From assembly GCA_020055645.1 (NCBI GenBank), contig CM034546.1, positions 56,730,001-56,794,000 of the forward strand: a stretch of DNA of 64,000 nt, in the 5' to 3' direction. The position numbers and the translations under genes are program-made. The DNA comes from Tomocerus qinae (taxonomy: Eukaryota; Arthropoda; Collembola; Entomobryomorpha; Tomoceridae). The notes beneath the pieces are model-generated. The model made no database searches and was not told the origin of the DNA. It saw only the letters and a list, made by a program, of their open reading frames with translations. Numbering within the stretch: position 1 is the stretch's first letter; each line of letters opens with the position of its first letter. Of this stretch, positions 22,859 through 33,129 are shown piece after piece.

Positions 22859-23800
22859 GGTGTCACGTAAACTGGTCTTTGCAAACTGGTCTTCGAGCAT
22901 TAGTAAACTGGTCTTCCCGAAAAACCAACTGGTCTTCCCGTAAAAGTAAACTGGTCTTCCCGCAAAACCAACTGGTCTTCCCGTAAAAGTAAGGTCTTCC
23001 CGCAAAACCAACTGGTCTTCCCGTAAAAGTAAGGTCTTCCCGTAAAAGTAAACCGGTCTTCCCGTAAAAGTAAACTCATCTTATGAGTCTGACTATGCAA
23101 AATAGTTCTAATGATAATATAGTGATACAAACTGTTACATGTTTATTAGTCCTTTTATAATAGTGTTGTAGGTGCCAAGAGTGCTTTTAATTTGAGCATC
23201 TAAATTAATATATCTAGCCTTCTTCCCTTTCCATCTGAATGTATCAATTAATGGCGTTGCTTTATACCATTTATCCTCTTCTAGTTGTAGTTTTTTTAAA
23301 AACCTCCAAAAAGTTGGATGCTTAGATCTAAATCTGACATTCAATGAAAAATGATATCCCTCTGCACTGTTAGTAGTGCGAGGAATGCTTTCTAAAACCC
23401 TAACTGTAACGTTCCAAAATTCAACATGATACGTACGTGAACGTGAAAGTTGTATGTTGTATTCCGTACGAGTAAAGACAATGAGATAAGAATATGATTG
23501 CATAAATTAGTTTTGTATAATCATTTAACATACACTATACATCCTATCTATAGACGTCATGGCTTACAGTAAGACCAGTTTACTTTTACGGGAGGACCAG
23601 TTTGTTTTGCGGGAGGACCAGTTTACTTTTGCGGGAGGACCAGTTTGTTTTTCGGGAGGACCAGTTTACTTTTACGGGAGGACCAGTTTGTTTTTCGGGA
23701 GGACCAGTTTACTTTTACGGGAGGACCAGTTTGTTTTTCGGGAGGACCAGTTTACTTATGCCCAAAAGACCGGTTTACTAAGACCAATTTACATACGACC
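22859..23800 (-). mobile_element. Mutator-like (MULE) element, degenerate
   Basis: It is flanked by a perfect 9-bp duplication, ATGGACAAT (22850-22858 and 23801-23809). Its ends are imperfect inverted repeats (GGTGTCACGTAAACTGGTCTT-like, about 75 percent by eye). Just inside each end are inverted tandem arrays of about 20 bp containing CTGGTCTTCCCG (22870-23085) or its reverse (23570-23790). Between them, 23135-23503 on the minus strand encodes a 122-aa piece resembling the C-terminal part of animal MULE transposases (SIPRTTNSAEGYHFSLN, then HPTFWRFLKKLQLEE). The catalytic core is missing, so it is not autonomous. Confidence 0.8.
23135..23503 (-). pseudogene. MULE transposase C-terminal remnant
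   Basis: A 122-aa open frame. The spacing WN...RTTNSAEGYH..LN...HPTFW.FL..L..E is characteristic of the region following the catalytic domain in MULE/SWIM-type transposases. The N-terminal WRKY-like and DDE regions and any SWIM zinc finger are absent. It lies between the inverted tandem arrays of its element. Confidence 0.65.
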
Positions 23801-23809
23801 ATGGACAAT

Positions 23810-24404
23810 ACAGTATGCAACAAGTGTGGTTGTAGCCGGCATACACTACACCTTTTTGAGTGTAAATGTAAAAAAGTGTGGGCTTTACACCATATCTGTG
23901 GTGTAAGTGTAATCTACGAGTTGATGTTGATGAAAGTGTAGTGTAGGTGTAGTTTAAAAGTAATTAATTGTTAATAGAAAGTGTCACGTAAATGTATTGT
24001 AAGTATTGTAATGGTGTGATGCCGTTAGTATAAGGAAAATAAGTATAAGATATATAGTCCTCTATTAAACAGGAAAATGATTCATGCATAAACATATTGT
24101 TGTAGGAAAGCATACTGAATGTAAACATGTATGTGAAGTCTATTTTGGGGATATGTAAAGGGTCACCAAATAATAATAAAGAGACGGAGACGGAGAGAGT
24201 AACACAATAATAGAAACTTCAGTACTAAACACCCCTTTATCAAGAGATGTGGTTTGTTATCTTGTCGCAGCTATGATAAAATATGGTTTGTTATTAGTAA
24301 TATTAAGCAGACGATATGATAGTATTTAAAACTCAAATAAATTTTTGAAAGAAAGCTGACCTTCCAAATCAAATAAAACAGTAATATTTATTTGTAGCTT
24401 TAAA
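23810..24404. other. Intergenic with small inverted repeats
   Basis: About 23840-23955 has inverted ends related to TACACTACACC and GTGTAGTGTAGG, possibly a small MITE. About 24229-24315 repeats part of the MITE at 3387-3535 (GGTTTGTTA...GCTATGATAAAATATGG). No gene is seen. Confidence 0.45.
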
Positions 24405-26427
24405 TCAGTTATCTCTCAAGGAAAATATGACCTTATGAGCGACAGGTGAAATAACTGTTCCATTTTCATAATTTAGTAATGGAATTGGCTCATTTGGGTC
24501 AAACTCAACTTTAAACGACTTGAATAATGTCACTGTAAATAGAAATAATTCGTCCCTGGCTAAAGATTCTCCTGGACAAACTCTTCTTCCAATACTGAAA
24601 GGAATTATTTTCAGATGGTCGAGTATTTCTGTTTCATCTTCATTCAAAAATCGCTCAGGCTGAAATATCTCAGGATCCTCCCAAACCTCTGGATCGTGTG
24701 CCATTCCATACTGATTGGCAATCACAAACGTGCCTTTTGGGATGAAATATTCATGAAAACGGACATCTTCTGTAGCTGCGTGAAAGCCGCCAAGTGGTAT
24801 AATTGACGAATATCTCAGAACTTCAGTTATTACTGCTTCAACAAAAGGCAATCTGAAATTTAATATTTGGAAAGAAAATAATTTGCGTAGTTCGTTATAA
24901 TTTGTGTTAAAAATTGCGTTTTATGTTACTAATTATCTTCAGCTAGAGTATTTATGACACTTTCGTAAATGAAATTGAATTTACCTTTTTCGATCTTTCA
25001 ATAAAGGCATTTGTCCTGGTTGCAGTTCCTTCGATATATTATTATGCAGCTTTTCTTGTATTTTTGGATGATGTGCCATTAGAAATACAAGCCATCTCAT
25101 TGTTGTTGAAACCGTCTCCGTCCCAGCCAAATAAAGATGGTAAAGACTATGTAGCAAATTTTCCTCTAACCATTCAGATATCAAACTTTAACAATGCGAA
25201 TGTAGTTAACAAAGATAAACAAATGTTAACAATTATTCCTACCTCCAGTTTTTCCATAAAATGATGAATTTTTGTCAGTTGTTGTTTTAATTTTTTGCAA
25301 AAAACTGTCAGTGAAATCTCTTTGAATTCCTTCTTGATAAGTCTCCTTGTGGCGGTCAATGATTTCTTGAATAAATTTCCAAAGTGGATATACATCAGCC
25401 ATAAATTTATCGTAGCCGGATATCCTTGGGAACATTTTTGATAATGTAGGAAAATGAGCGAATAATCCTTGAATTGCCATGGAAGAAACGAACCTTGAAT
25501 AGAGATATAATAATATTATCTTATGACTCTTTAATTACTACAACAAAATATTTTCAAGGATTTTTTTTTAATTTTGAATAACATTAATATTTTAAACGAA
25601 TAGAATTTCTACAAATTTAATGCTACCTGTCCACATGCTCCACCAGTTTTATAAATTTTGAATCCGTTTCAGCATATGTTTCCCCTGTAAGGATACTCCA
25701 CAATGAATTTATTGTCCTTGCGTTGAAAACGTGTTTGGTGGATATTGAAAGACCGCATTTCTTAGCTAGATCGTTAACTAATCCATTTGCTTCGTGTAAA
25801 ATTAAACTTTCCATTGCTACTCCATTACGTACTCCCGATCCGATGTACGAGAAAGCAAAACGACGTTGTTCTTGCCATTGCTTTCCAGAAGTGCTTAATA
25901 TACCTATGTATAGACGACAGAATTTAATACACAACCTGTGTAACACAGGAAAGACATGAAAGCATGTTATTTACAAACGTCATAAACCTCTGTATATTCC
26001 AGTTTCTTTTGTTGCATAACAAACCAACTCAGGCCGACCACATAAAGCAGGAACATTAAATGCTTCCTTAATAAGTGCTTGATTATATTAATAAACACTG
26101 CTCTGTAATTTTAATAATAATAACGGGTTCAGTTTACTATATTGATATTGTGTAGAAATTAATTACACTTATTCGTACCTTTTATGGAAAAGATTAAGAC
26201 CAATTATGTCTCCATATTTTTTTCTCAACTTTAGCACCGATTTTTGAGGTTCTAAACCAACCTGAATAACATTTCCTATGATAGGCCAACTAAATGGCCC
26301 TATTGACGGTGTAAATTAATTTATTTGTTCTTTTAGTATATCAAAATTTGAATGGTATTTTTAATATAATTCTAGCAATTATTATATAGTCTTAGTTAAG
26401 TACTTACCGGGAGGAAAATTTTTCGGC
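24405..26427 (-). pseudogene. Cytochrome P450 copy E, inactivated
   Basis: Six exons are recognisable: 26179-26299, 25988-26102, 25627-25903, 25243-25493, 24985-25165 and 24405-24852, with intact GTETV, EVLR, PERF and heme loop FSIGRRVCPG. Two defects are visible. Exon 1 survives only as its last codons (PKNFPPG, 26408-26427); the ATG and membrane anchor are replaced by unrelated DNA. Exon 3 is 115 nt instead of 113 because of two extra AT-type bases near 26085, which shifts the frame. The remaining exons are well preserved, so loss of function seems recent. A product from an alternative upstream exon is possible but would still meet the frameshift. Confidence 0.85.
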
Positions 26428-27535
26428 TAGTTTGCTAATAGGTGCAAAAAGGTTGGTTAGGCAGAGTTAAAAGATGACAAGGAGATTTATTAACGCTGAT
26501 TCTTCGGTTGAAGTAAGACAGTGGTTGCAGAGGTAGCGGAGGAAGGGGGAGAGTAGTGAGGAGAAGGAATGAGGTGGAGGTAGAGGAGTGAGGTGGAGGA
26601 AGGAGGGGAGAGGAATGAGAAGGAGTAGTCAGGTGGAGGACGGAGGGGGGAGGTGTGATGAGGAGAAGTGAGTTGGAGAGAGAGGAGTGAGGAAGTGAGC
26701 TGGAAGTGTGAGGTGGAGGGAGAGAAGTGAGGTGGAGGAGGAAGAGGAGTGAGGAGAAATTGTGAGGTGGAGGGAGAGAAGTGAGGTGGAGGAGGGAGAG
26801 GAGTGAGGTGGAGGAGGGAGAGGAGTGAGGTGGATGTGTGAGGTGCAGGGAGAGAAGGGAGGGGGAGAAGGGAGAGGAGTGAGGAGAAATTGTGAGGTGC
26901 AGGGAGAGAAGTGAGGTGGAGGGAGAGGAGTGAGGAGGATGTGTGAGGTGCAGGGAGAGAAGTGAGGTGGAGAAGGGAGAGGGGTGAGGAAAAATTGTGA
27001 GGTGGAGGGAGAGAATTGAGGAGGAAGTGTGAGGTGCAGGGAGAGAAGTGAGGTGGAGAAGGGAGAGGAGTGAGGAGAAATTGTGAGGTGGAGGGAGAGA
27101 AGTGAGGTGGATGGAGAAAAGTGAGGTGGAGGAGGGAGAGGAGTGAGGAGGAGCTGTTAGGTGGAGGGAGAGAAGTGAGGTGGAGGAGAGAGAGGAGTGA
27201 GAAGGAGCTGTTAGGTGGAGGGAGAGAAGTGAGGTGGAGGAGGGAGAAGAGTGAGGAGGAGCTGTTGGTGAAGAGGAAAAATGAGGTGAAGGAATGAGGC
27301 AGAAGAGTAAAGTGGAAGAAAAAAGGGATAACTCTCATCACCTCACTCCAGGCCCAAGCTGTTAAATCAATGTTAATGCAGAAATTAAAACAAAAATCCA
27401 TGAGATTTTAACGGACATCTGCTCTGATCAAGAATAGGACGAAGTTCTAAAATCCATGGATAGACCACTGCGGGCATTATAGAGATATAAAATATTTATT
27501 TGAAAATTTCATACCTATGGGTATCGGCTAGTAAA
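26428..27535. mobile_element. Insertion with Merlin-like end and GA-rich minisatellite at P450 E exon 1
   Basis: The 9-bp word TCGGCTAGT occurs at 26423-26431 and again at 27524-27532 and may be a target duplication. From 26506, GGTTGAAGTAAGACAGTGG and the bases after it nearly equal the tip of the Merlin element at 37804. A purine-rich minisatellite follows at 26535-27345 (GTGAGGTGGAGG, GGAGAGAAG units). No matching right tip is found, and exon 1 does not resume beyond 27532, so the insertion was accompanied by loss of host DNA. The long frame on the minus strand is repeat-derived and not a gene. Confidence 0.5.
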
Positions 27536-28530
27536 TAAATAGATATGACACATCATAAAATGATAAGTATTATATAACAATGCAGTACTACCTTGTTATA
27601 TATACAGTTGGACAAATATGCACAGCAATGTAATTCTGCCAATGCATTGCAAACAAAACATTCATTGCACTTCATTGCCCATATTCCTGTTGGTTGCGTA
27701 TTTATAGCATGGTTTATTGGAAGTAAAAACTCTGTTACATAAGATTATAGGTTTTGTGGTACATTGGTACATGCGATGTAGGCAATGGAGCACCTTCACT
27801 AATTTCTGCAACGGACTCACTCGCTCAACTATGATGTCATGAAACGAATGCCAGTATCCAGACTTCCATCAAGGCTAATTTTTATACAAAGTTGTATACG
27901 CAGGCATGTACATTACAAATAAAGGTAAGTGTACAAGTATTTCCTTACTGCGTTAAATTCATACATGGTTAATCGAAACCTAACCACTGCCTGCAAATTT
28001 ATATAAAGTGTAACAAACACTTATCACATAATATTTAGTATATCTAATTACTAATATTAAAAGTGCAATTATACTTGCACTGACTACATAATATAACTGT
28101 TATATCTACACTACATTATATAATCCAAACAAGTTTTTCTGAGCAGAAATGCACGAAGAAGTCTCAAGACAAAAAAATAAAATGGATAAACACAACACGT
28201 GTGCCACAACATGCAAAATCTTCCTCGTTGGCGTACATCAAAAGCACTTCTGTGAGCTAATTGTATTTACTACTTAATAGATAGATTAATAGAGGTAATC
28301 ACATTTCATTTTTTGCATTGCTATCCAAGTTTAGTCTGTATTTATATGTGTCAGACTATTTATGCACTAATAGATATATAAAATATTGAAAACAGAATGC
28401 CTGGATAAGGCGATTTTAATCTCCATGGTACAAAGAGAATCAACCGGAAGATGTAATTAAAATAACGTTTTCAGAAGGAAACTGATTTCTAAAATAAATA
28501 AACAGTGAAATACTTATTAGTGAATATAAA
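27536..28530. other. Duplicated upstream flank without its gene
   Basis: About 27600-28450 parallels 51230-52130, the upstream DNA of the small secreted-protein gene, sharing stretches such as CATATTCCTG, TATATCTACACTA, GTTTTTCTGAG and AAAGCACTTCTGTG. The promoter TATA and coding part are not present here. A further copy lies at 50600-51100. Confidence 0.55.
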
Positions 28531-30788
28531 TCAGTTGTCTCTTAAGGAAAATATCACTTTATGATCAGCAGGTGAAAGAATTGCTCCATTTGCATATTTT
28601 AACAATGGAATTGGCTCATTTGGGTCGAAGTCAACTTTAAACGACTTGAATAATGTTACTGTGAACAGAAATAATTCGTTCCTAGCTAAAGATTCACCGG
28701 GACAAATTCTCCTTCCGATACCGAAAGGAATCATTTCTTGACGGTTAATTATTTCTGTTTTATCTTTATTCAAAAATCGTTCAGGTCGAAATATCTCAGG
28801 ATCACCCCAAATTTCTGGATCGTGTGCAATTCCGTAGTGATTGGCAATCACAAACGTGCCTTTTGGAATGAAATATTCATGAAAGTTGACATCTTCGGTA
28901 GCTTCATGAAATGCACCGACAGGTACTATTGACGAATATCTCAGAACTTCAGTTACCACTGCTTTAACGAAAGGAAATCTGTAATTCATAATTGAAAGGA
29001 TAACAACTTACGCAATTCGTTTTATAATGTGTTTAAAATTGTCTTCTATGTTATCAGTTATCTTTACCCACGATTATAATAATTTCATTTAATTGAAAAT
29101 AAATTCACCGTTGTCGATCTTTCAAAGAAGGCATTTGTCCTAGTGGCAGTTCCTTCGATATATTATTATAAAGCTTTTCTTGTACGTTTGGATAATGGGC
29201 CATTAGAAATACAAGCCATCTCAGTGTTGTTGAAACTGTCTCTGTCCCACCCAGGTAGAGATGGTAAAGACTATGTAGCAAACTTTCTTCTAACAAATAA
29301 GACATCAAACTTTACCAATGCAGAGAATTATGTAGGTAACTAAAATGTTCCATAATATTTCTTATGATCAATTGTACCTCCGGTTTTTTCATAAAATGAT
29401 GAATTTTTGTCGGTCGTCGTTCTAATTTTTTGCAGAAAACTATTAGTGAAGTCTCTTTGAACTTCTTCTTGATAAGTTTCCTTGTGGCGGTCAATGATAT
29501 CTTGAATAAAGGCCACAGTTGGATATACATCAACCATATATTTCTTGTACCCGGATATTCTTGGGAACATTTTTGATAATTTGGGGAAATAAACGAATAT
29601 TCCTTGAGATGCCACATTAGATGCAAGCCTAAAATAAAAAAAATATTATATGCATTGCATTAATGCCCAATTGTTGAGTTTTTTATTGTAAGTCTTCTAT
29701 TAGAATTGAAATTATCCTAACAAAAGTGAGTATTTAGGTAGTACTGTGCTCGATAGATGTGTTGCACCATAACAGAGTAGATATGAATGTAATTAATCTA
29801 GATTAATCGATTCCACTAGAAGACTTATAATAAGAAACTTAACAGTTGCCATTGCCACTATAAAATATTTTCAACATGTTTTGTAAAATTGAAAACGGCA
29901 TGAGTTTTATTAACAAAAAATTCTACTTTTTATATTTTACCTTTCTAAATGTTCTATTAGTTTTATAAATTTCGAATCCGTCTCTGTATATGTTTCTCCT
30001 GTAAGGACACTCCACAAAGAATTTAATGCCCTTGCATTAAATACGTGAGTGGTGGATATTGAAAGGCCACATTTTCTAGTTAAATCGCTAACTAATTCAT
30101 TTGCTTCTTGCAAAATTAAACTTTCCATTGTTACTCCATTCCGTACCCCAGATCCAATGTACGAGAAAGCAAAACGACGTTGTTCTTGCCATTGTTTTCT
30201 AGAAGTAGTTATTATTCCTAAGTACAAGCACATAGAATTTAATAGAGAGGAACAAAATCGAAAATTAATGGACTTAATAAACCTCCGTATGTTCCAGTTT
30301 TTTTTGTTGCTAGACTGATCATTTCAGGTCGGCCACATAAAGCAGGCAAATTAAATGCTTCTTTAATAAGTTCTTGCTTATTAATAAACACTGCTCTGTA
30401 ATTTTAATAACATTAAATAATTTTTTCAGCTTAATGTATTTATATTGACATGATATAATTGCATTGATTACTTAAATGCATGCGTACCTTTTATGTAAAA
30501 GATGAAGACCAATTATGTCTCCGTATTTTTTCTTCATTTTTAGCACCGATTTATGAGGTTCCAAACCAACCTGAAGGACATTACCTATAATACGCCAACT
30601 AAATGGTCCTTTTGACGAAGTAAATTAAATCTTGTATTATTTCATTATATCAAAATGAGTATGCCATTTTAAATTTAATTCTAATTATTAGAGAAGTTCT
30701 TACCGGGAGGAAAATTTCTAGGTCTTCTTTTAAAATACACTGCATAGAAAATTGCCACGAATAACAGAAAAGTTAATAATTCCAACAT
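28531..30788 (-). CDS. Cytochrome P450 copy F (intact, type I C terminus)
   Basis: Exons: 30704-30788, 30488-30608, 30283-30395, 29941-30217, 29378-29628, 29109-29289 and 28531-28978, giving 491 aa. N terminus MLELLTFLLFVAIFYAVYF then KRRPRNFPPG. The I helix is GGTETV, the K helix EVLR and the heme loop FGIGRRICPG. Exon 3 ends GTYGG where the sisters have GIYRG. The donor after exon 6 is GTGAAT, weaker than the GTAAAT of the sisters. Intron 4 is 312 nt. The tail is SPADHKVIFSLRDN. Confidence 0.95.
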
Positions 30789-30930
30789 AATATTGTATAT
30801 TTTATACCAATGGGTATAAAAGACTGTTTGCTTTCCACACGCTCTGCTGTTGCTTAGTATAATGAAAATAATTGCATATTGCACATGCATTATGCGATAA
30901 ATTGAAGAGAAGTACAACTAGAACTACAAG
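30789..30930 (-). promoter_or_regulatory. Promoter-like block of P450 F
   Basis: TTAGTATAAT (30853-30862, plus-strand spelling) lies 65 nt upstream of the ATG, as in B. The upstream motif is diverged to about GAGAAGTACAA near 30906, still about 118 nt upstream. Confidence 0.45.
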
Positions 30931-31757
30931 TTGTTTTGCAAAGAAATGCATTGTCAACACTCAACAGTTTACCACACGTGTGGTTTCATATTTTTTTATT
31001 AATGATCTAAGCTCTCAGCAAAAGCACATTTTGCAATGCAAAGCAAAGTGCATTATACTGCAATAGGTTTTAACGGCGGATCTATTGCATGTCGTCCCAG
31101 TATGTTTGCAAGGAAACGCCCCGAGGACCCATCCAAATTATGGTATCCGGCGTATTCGTCTAAAGCCTTTTTCGACAATTCACAAAGGTGATCTCGATAA
31201 TTGCAATGTAGATCTTTATTAGTACAATGGTGATCTATATAATGGATGATATATTATAAAGGAAAGCATGATCGGCAATTATAAATCATAGTTTAACATG
31301 TTATTATACTAAATGTTAAATCCTCGATAATTTTCAAAAACCAGGTATTTTAGAATTATGTATCTGGATGAAACTCAATTTTCTTCAGTCACTTTTTACT
31401 GTCATCTCTAATGCTTACTCTGAAAATAAAAAAATATTTTCAGTTAACCTTTCCAGTTTCTATTATAATTGAAACCTTAACTGTCACTAAATTTAAAGTT
31501 GTGCTAGTTAGTATATAATTTAGTATGCAATATAGTTAGAACTGCTGATATTTATACCATGGCCTGTTGAAAGTATAAACTCGGCGGCAGAAAACTATAG
31601 ATTGTATCGGTACATAATTGCACAATGGCAATGACCTATTTAAACCACTTCATTTCAAACAAAGTAATTACTTAAATATGTTGTCATCAAAGAAATCGAA
31701 GCGAAATTTCCTAACACCTATTTATCTATAACGTCATTTTTAGTTAAAACAATACAA
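30931..31757. other. Intergenic, duplicated flank segment
   Basis: About 31380-31750 repeats sequence also found at 18000-18200 and 52600-52800 (CTGTCATCTCTAATG, GAAAATAAAAA) and part of 51420-51560 (AAACTCGGC..., GATTGTATCGGTAC). No gene was recognised. Confidence 0.5.
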
Positions 31758-32014
31758 TCTTTACTCTATATAAAAGTGAAGTGGGACATGCGCATGGAAT
31801 TCTTTCACTAATCTTGAATAAATGTTTGTATATATGTCCGTAATATTTTGTAATTAATGAGTAAGGGTAATATTTCGTAATTAATGAGCAAGGACTAGGC
31901 TTTCAGTACTGAGTCCAATCAACGGTCTATGAAATACAGGCCAATGCGCAGTCGCTAGAAATTTACTGATTTCAACATTTTTCTAGCACATTTTATGTGC
32001 TAGGATTCAACTAG
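31758..32014 (+). mobile_element. Short non-autonomous Helitron, 257 bp
   Basis: It begins TCTTTACTCTATATAAAAG after an A (31757). It ends with the perfect hairpin CTAGCACA-TTTTA-TGTGCTAG, then GATTCAACTAG, followed by a host T (32015). TC...CTAG ends, the subterminal hairpin and an A/T target all fit Helitrons. There is no coding capacity. Relatives lie at 12050-12314 and, as a tip only, at 4936-4970. Confidence 0.82.
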
Positions 32015-33129
32015 TATACAATATTATTATTCACTTTTAATTTTTGCAACTTTTAACCCAGGATTGCATGAAAAAGCATAAAGGTGCCATTGGCCCGACA
32101 AATTTAGCAAAAAGGTGCGTTTTGCCTTTTGGTTATGTTATTTTAAATTCAATTAAATGAATTGAAATTTGTATGTTATACGTTATAAAATTTATAGAAA
32201 ATGGTAAAATTATTTTGTCATATGTAAAGAAAGTTTGTAACAACTTCAAATTCAACTATAATACTGCTTCACATGTATCGAATGCCATAGCAGAAGAGAA
32301 AAATGGCAAAAAGTTACAAAAAAATTTCTTTTTCATATCCTGTTTAACCTCTAACAACCTTAACTCTTAGCATAACCAAAAACCTTACAATTTAGTTTTC
32401 TCACATTCACTTACAGCATAATTATTATATAGCTTTAAATAATGCAAAACAAGTTTTATATTCATTACCTAATTCATATTCCTCTTCTGCAGGGGTCCTA
32501 GACCTAGGACACAAACTTGCACATTAATTTTTCTTGTAACTCTAATTAAATTCAGATATTATAAGTATTTGATTAATCTATTTATACTATCATTATAAAA
32601 CCTACTCTTGTCTTTCCTGTTTATCAATAGGAAATGCAAAACGAAAAACTGCAACATCAATTCACGTCAGCATAGCATTTGATTTAATAGAGCAACTATA
32701 TATAACAAATTTATTAACACTTTGATGTCATCATTCACAGCCCCACATAATACAATGTAATAATGTATGACCAAACCACAACTAAAACAAATAATTGACA
32801 AATAGGTAAACAATGTATATGGATTGTAGCAATTATAATATAGGTATTGTATCTGTTTCACGTACAATAAGGCATTACAATACATGAAACCACTAACACG
32901 GAGTTTACCCACAACTGTCTCTAAATGCTTCTCAGCTAAATCGTACCCCGATAGCCAAAAATCTTGTCCATTGTATATCACCCCATGGATAAGGAGAATA
33001 GATCGAACGGCGTCTTCTTCTAACAATAATGGTATTTTAGCATAAAGAAAACCTAATTTTTAGTTTCATTTATTCGATTAAATTGTTTTAACACTAGCCA
33101 TAAACAAGACATACATTTTTTTCTAATTC
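32015..33129. other. Intergenic between P450 F and G
   Basis: About 32390-32570 parallels 18420-18560. A reverse-strand AATAAA at 33069-33074 belongs to the 3' flank of P450 G. One candidate orphan exon is listed separately. Confidence 0.5.
32907..33024 (-). other. Possible orphan exon
   Basis: A stop-free stretch bounded by an AG acceptor (TTGTTAG) and a GT donor (GTAAAC) would encode about 39 aa, including VRSILLIHGVIYNGQDFWLS. The FWLSGYDLAE part is faintly like a C-type lectin domain. No partner exons were found nearby, so it may be a relic of a duplicated gene fragment or chance. Confidence 0.22.

Noticed and set aside
26490-27401. 303-aa open frame on the minus strand, rich in Ser, Leu, Pro and His
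   Set aside because: It is a translation of a purine-rich minisatellite; repeats read open in several frames and there is no protein-like core.
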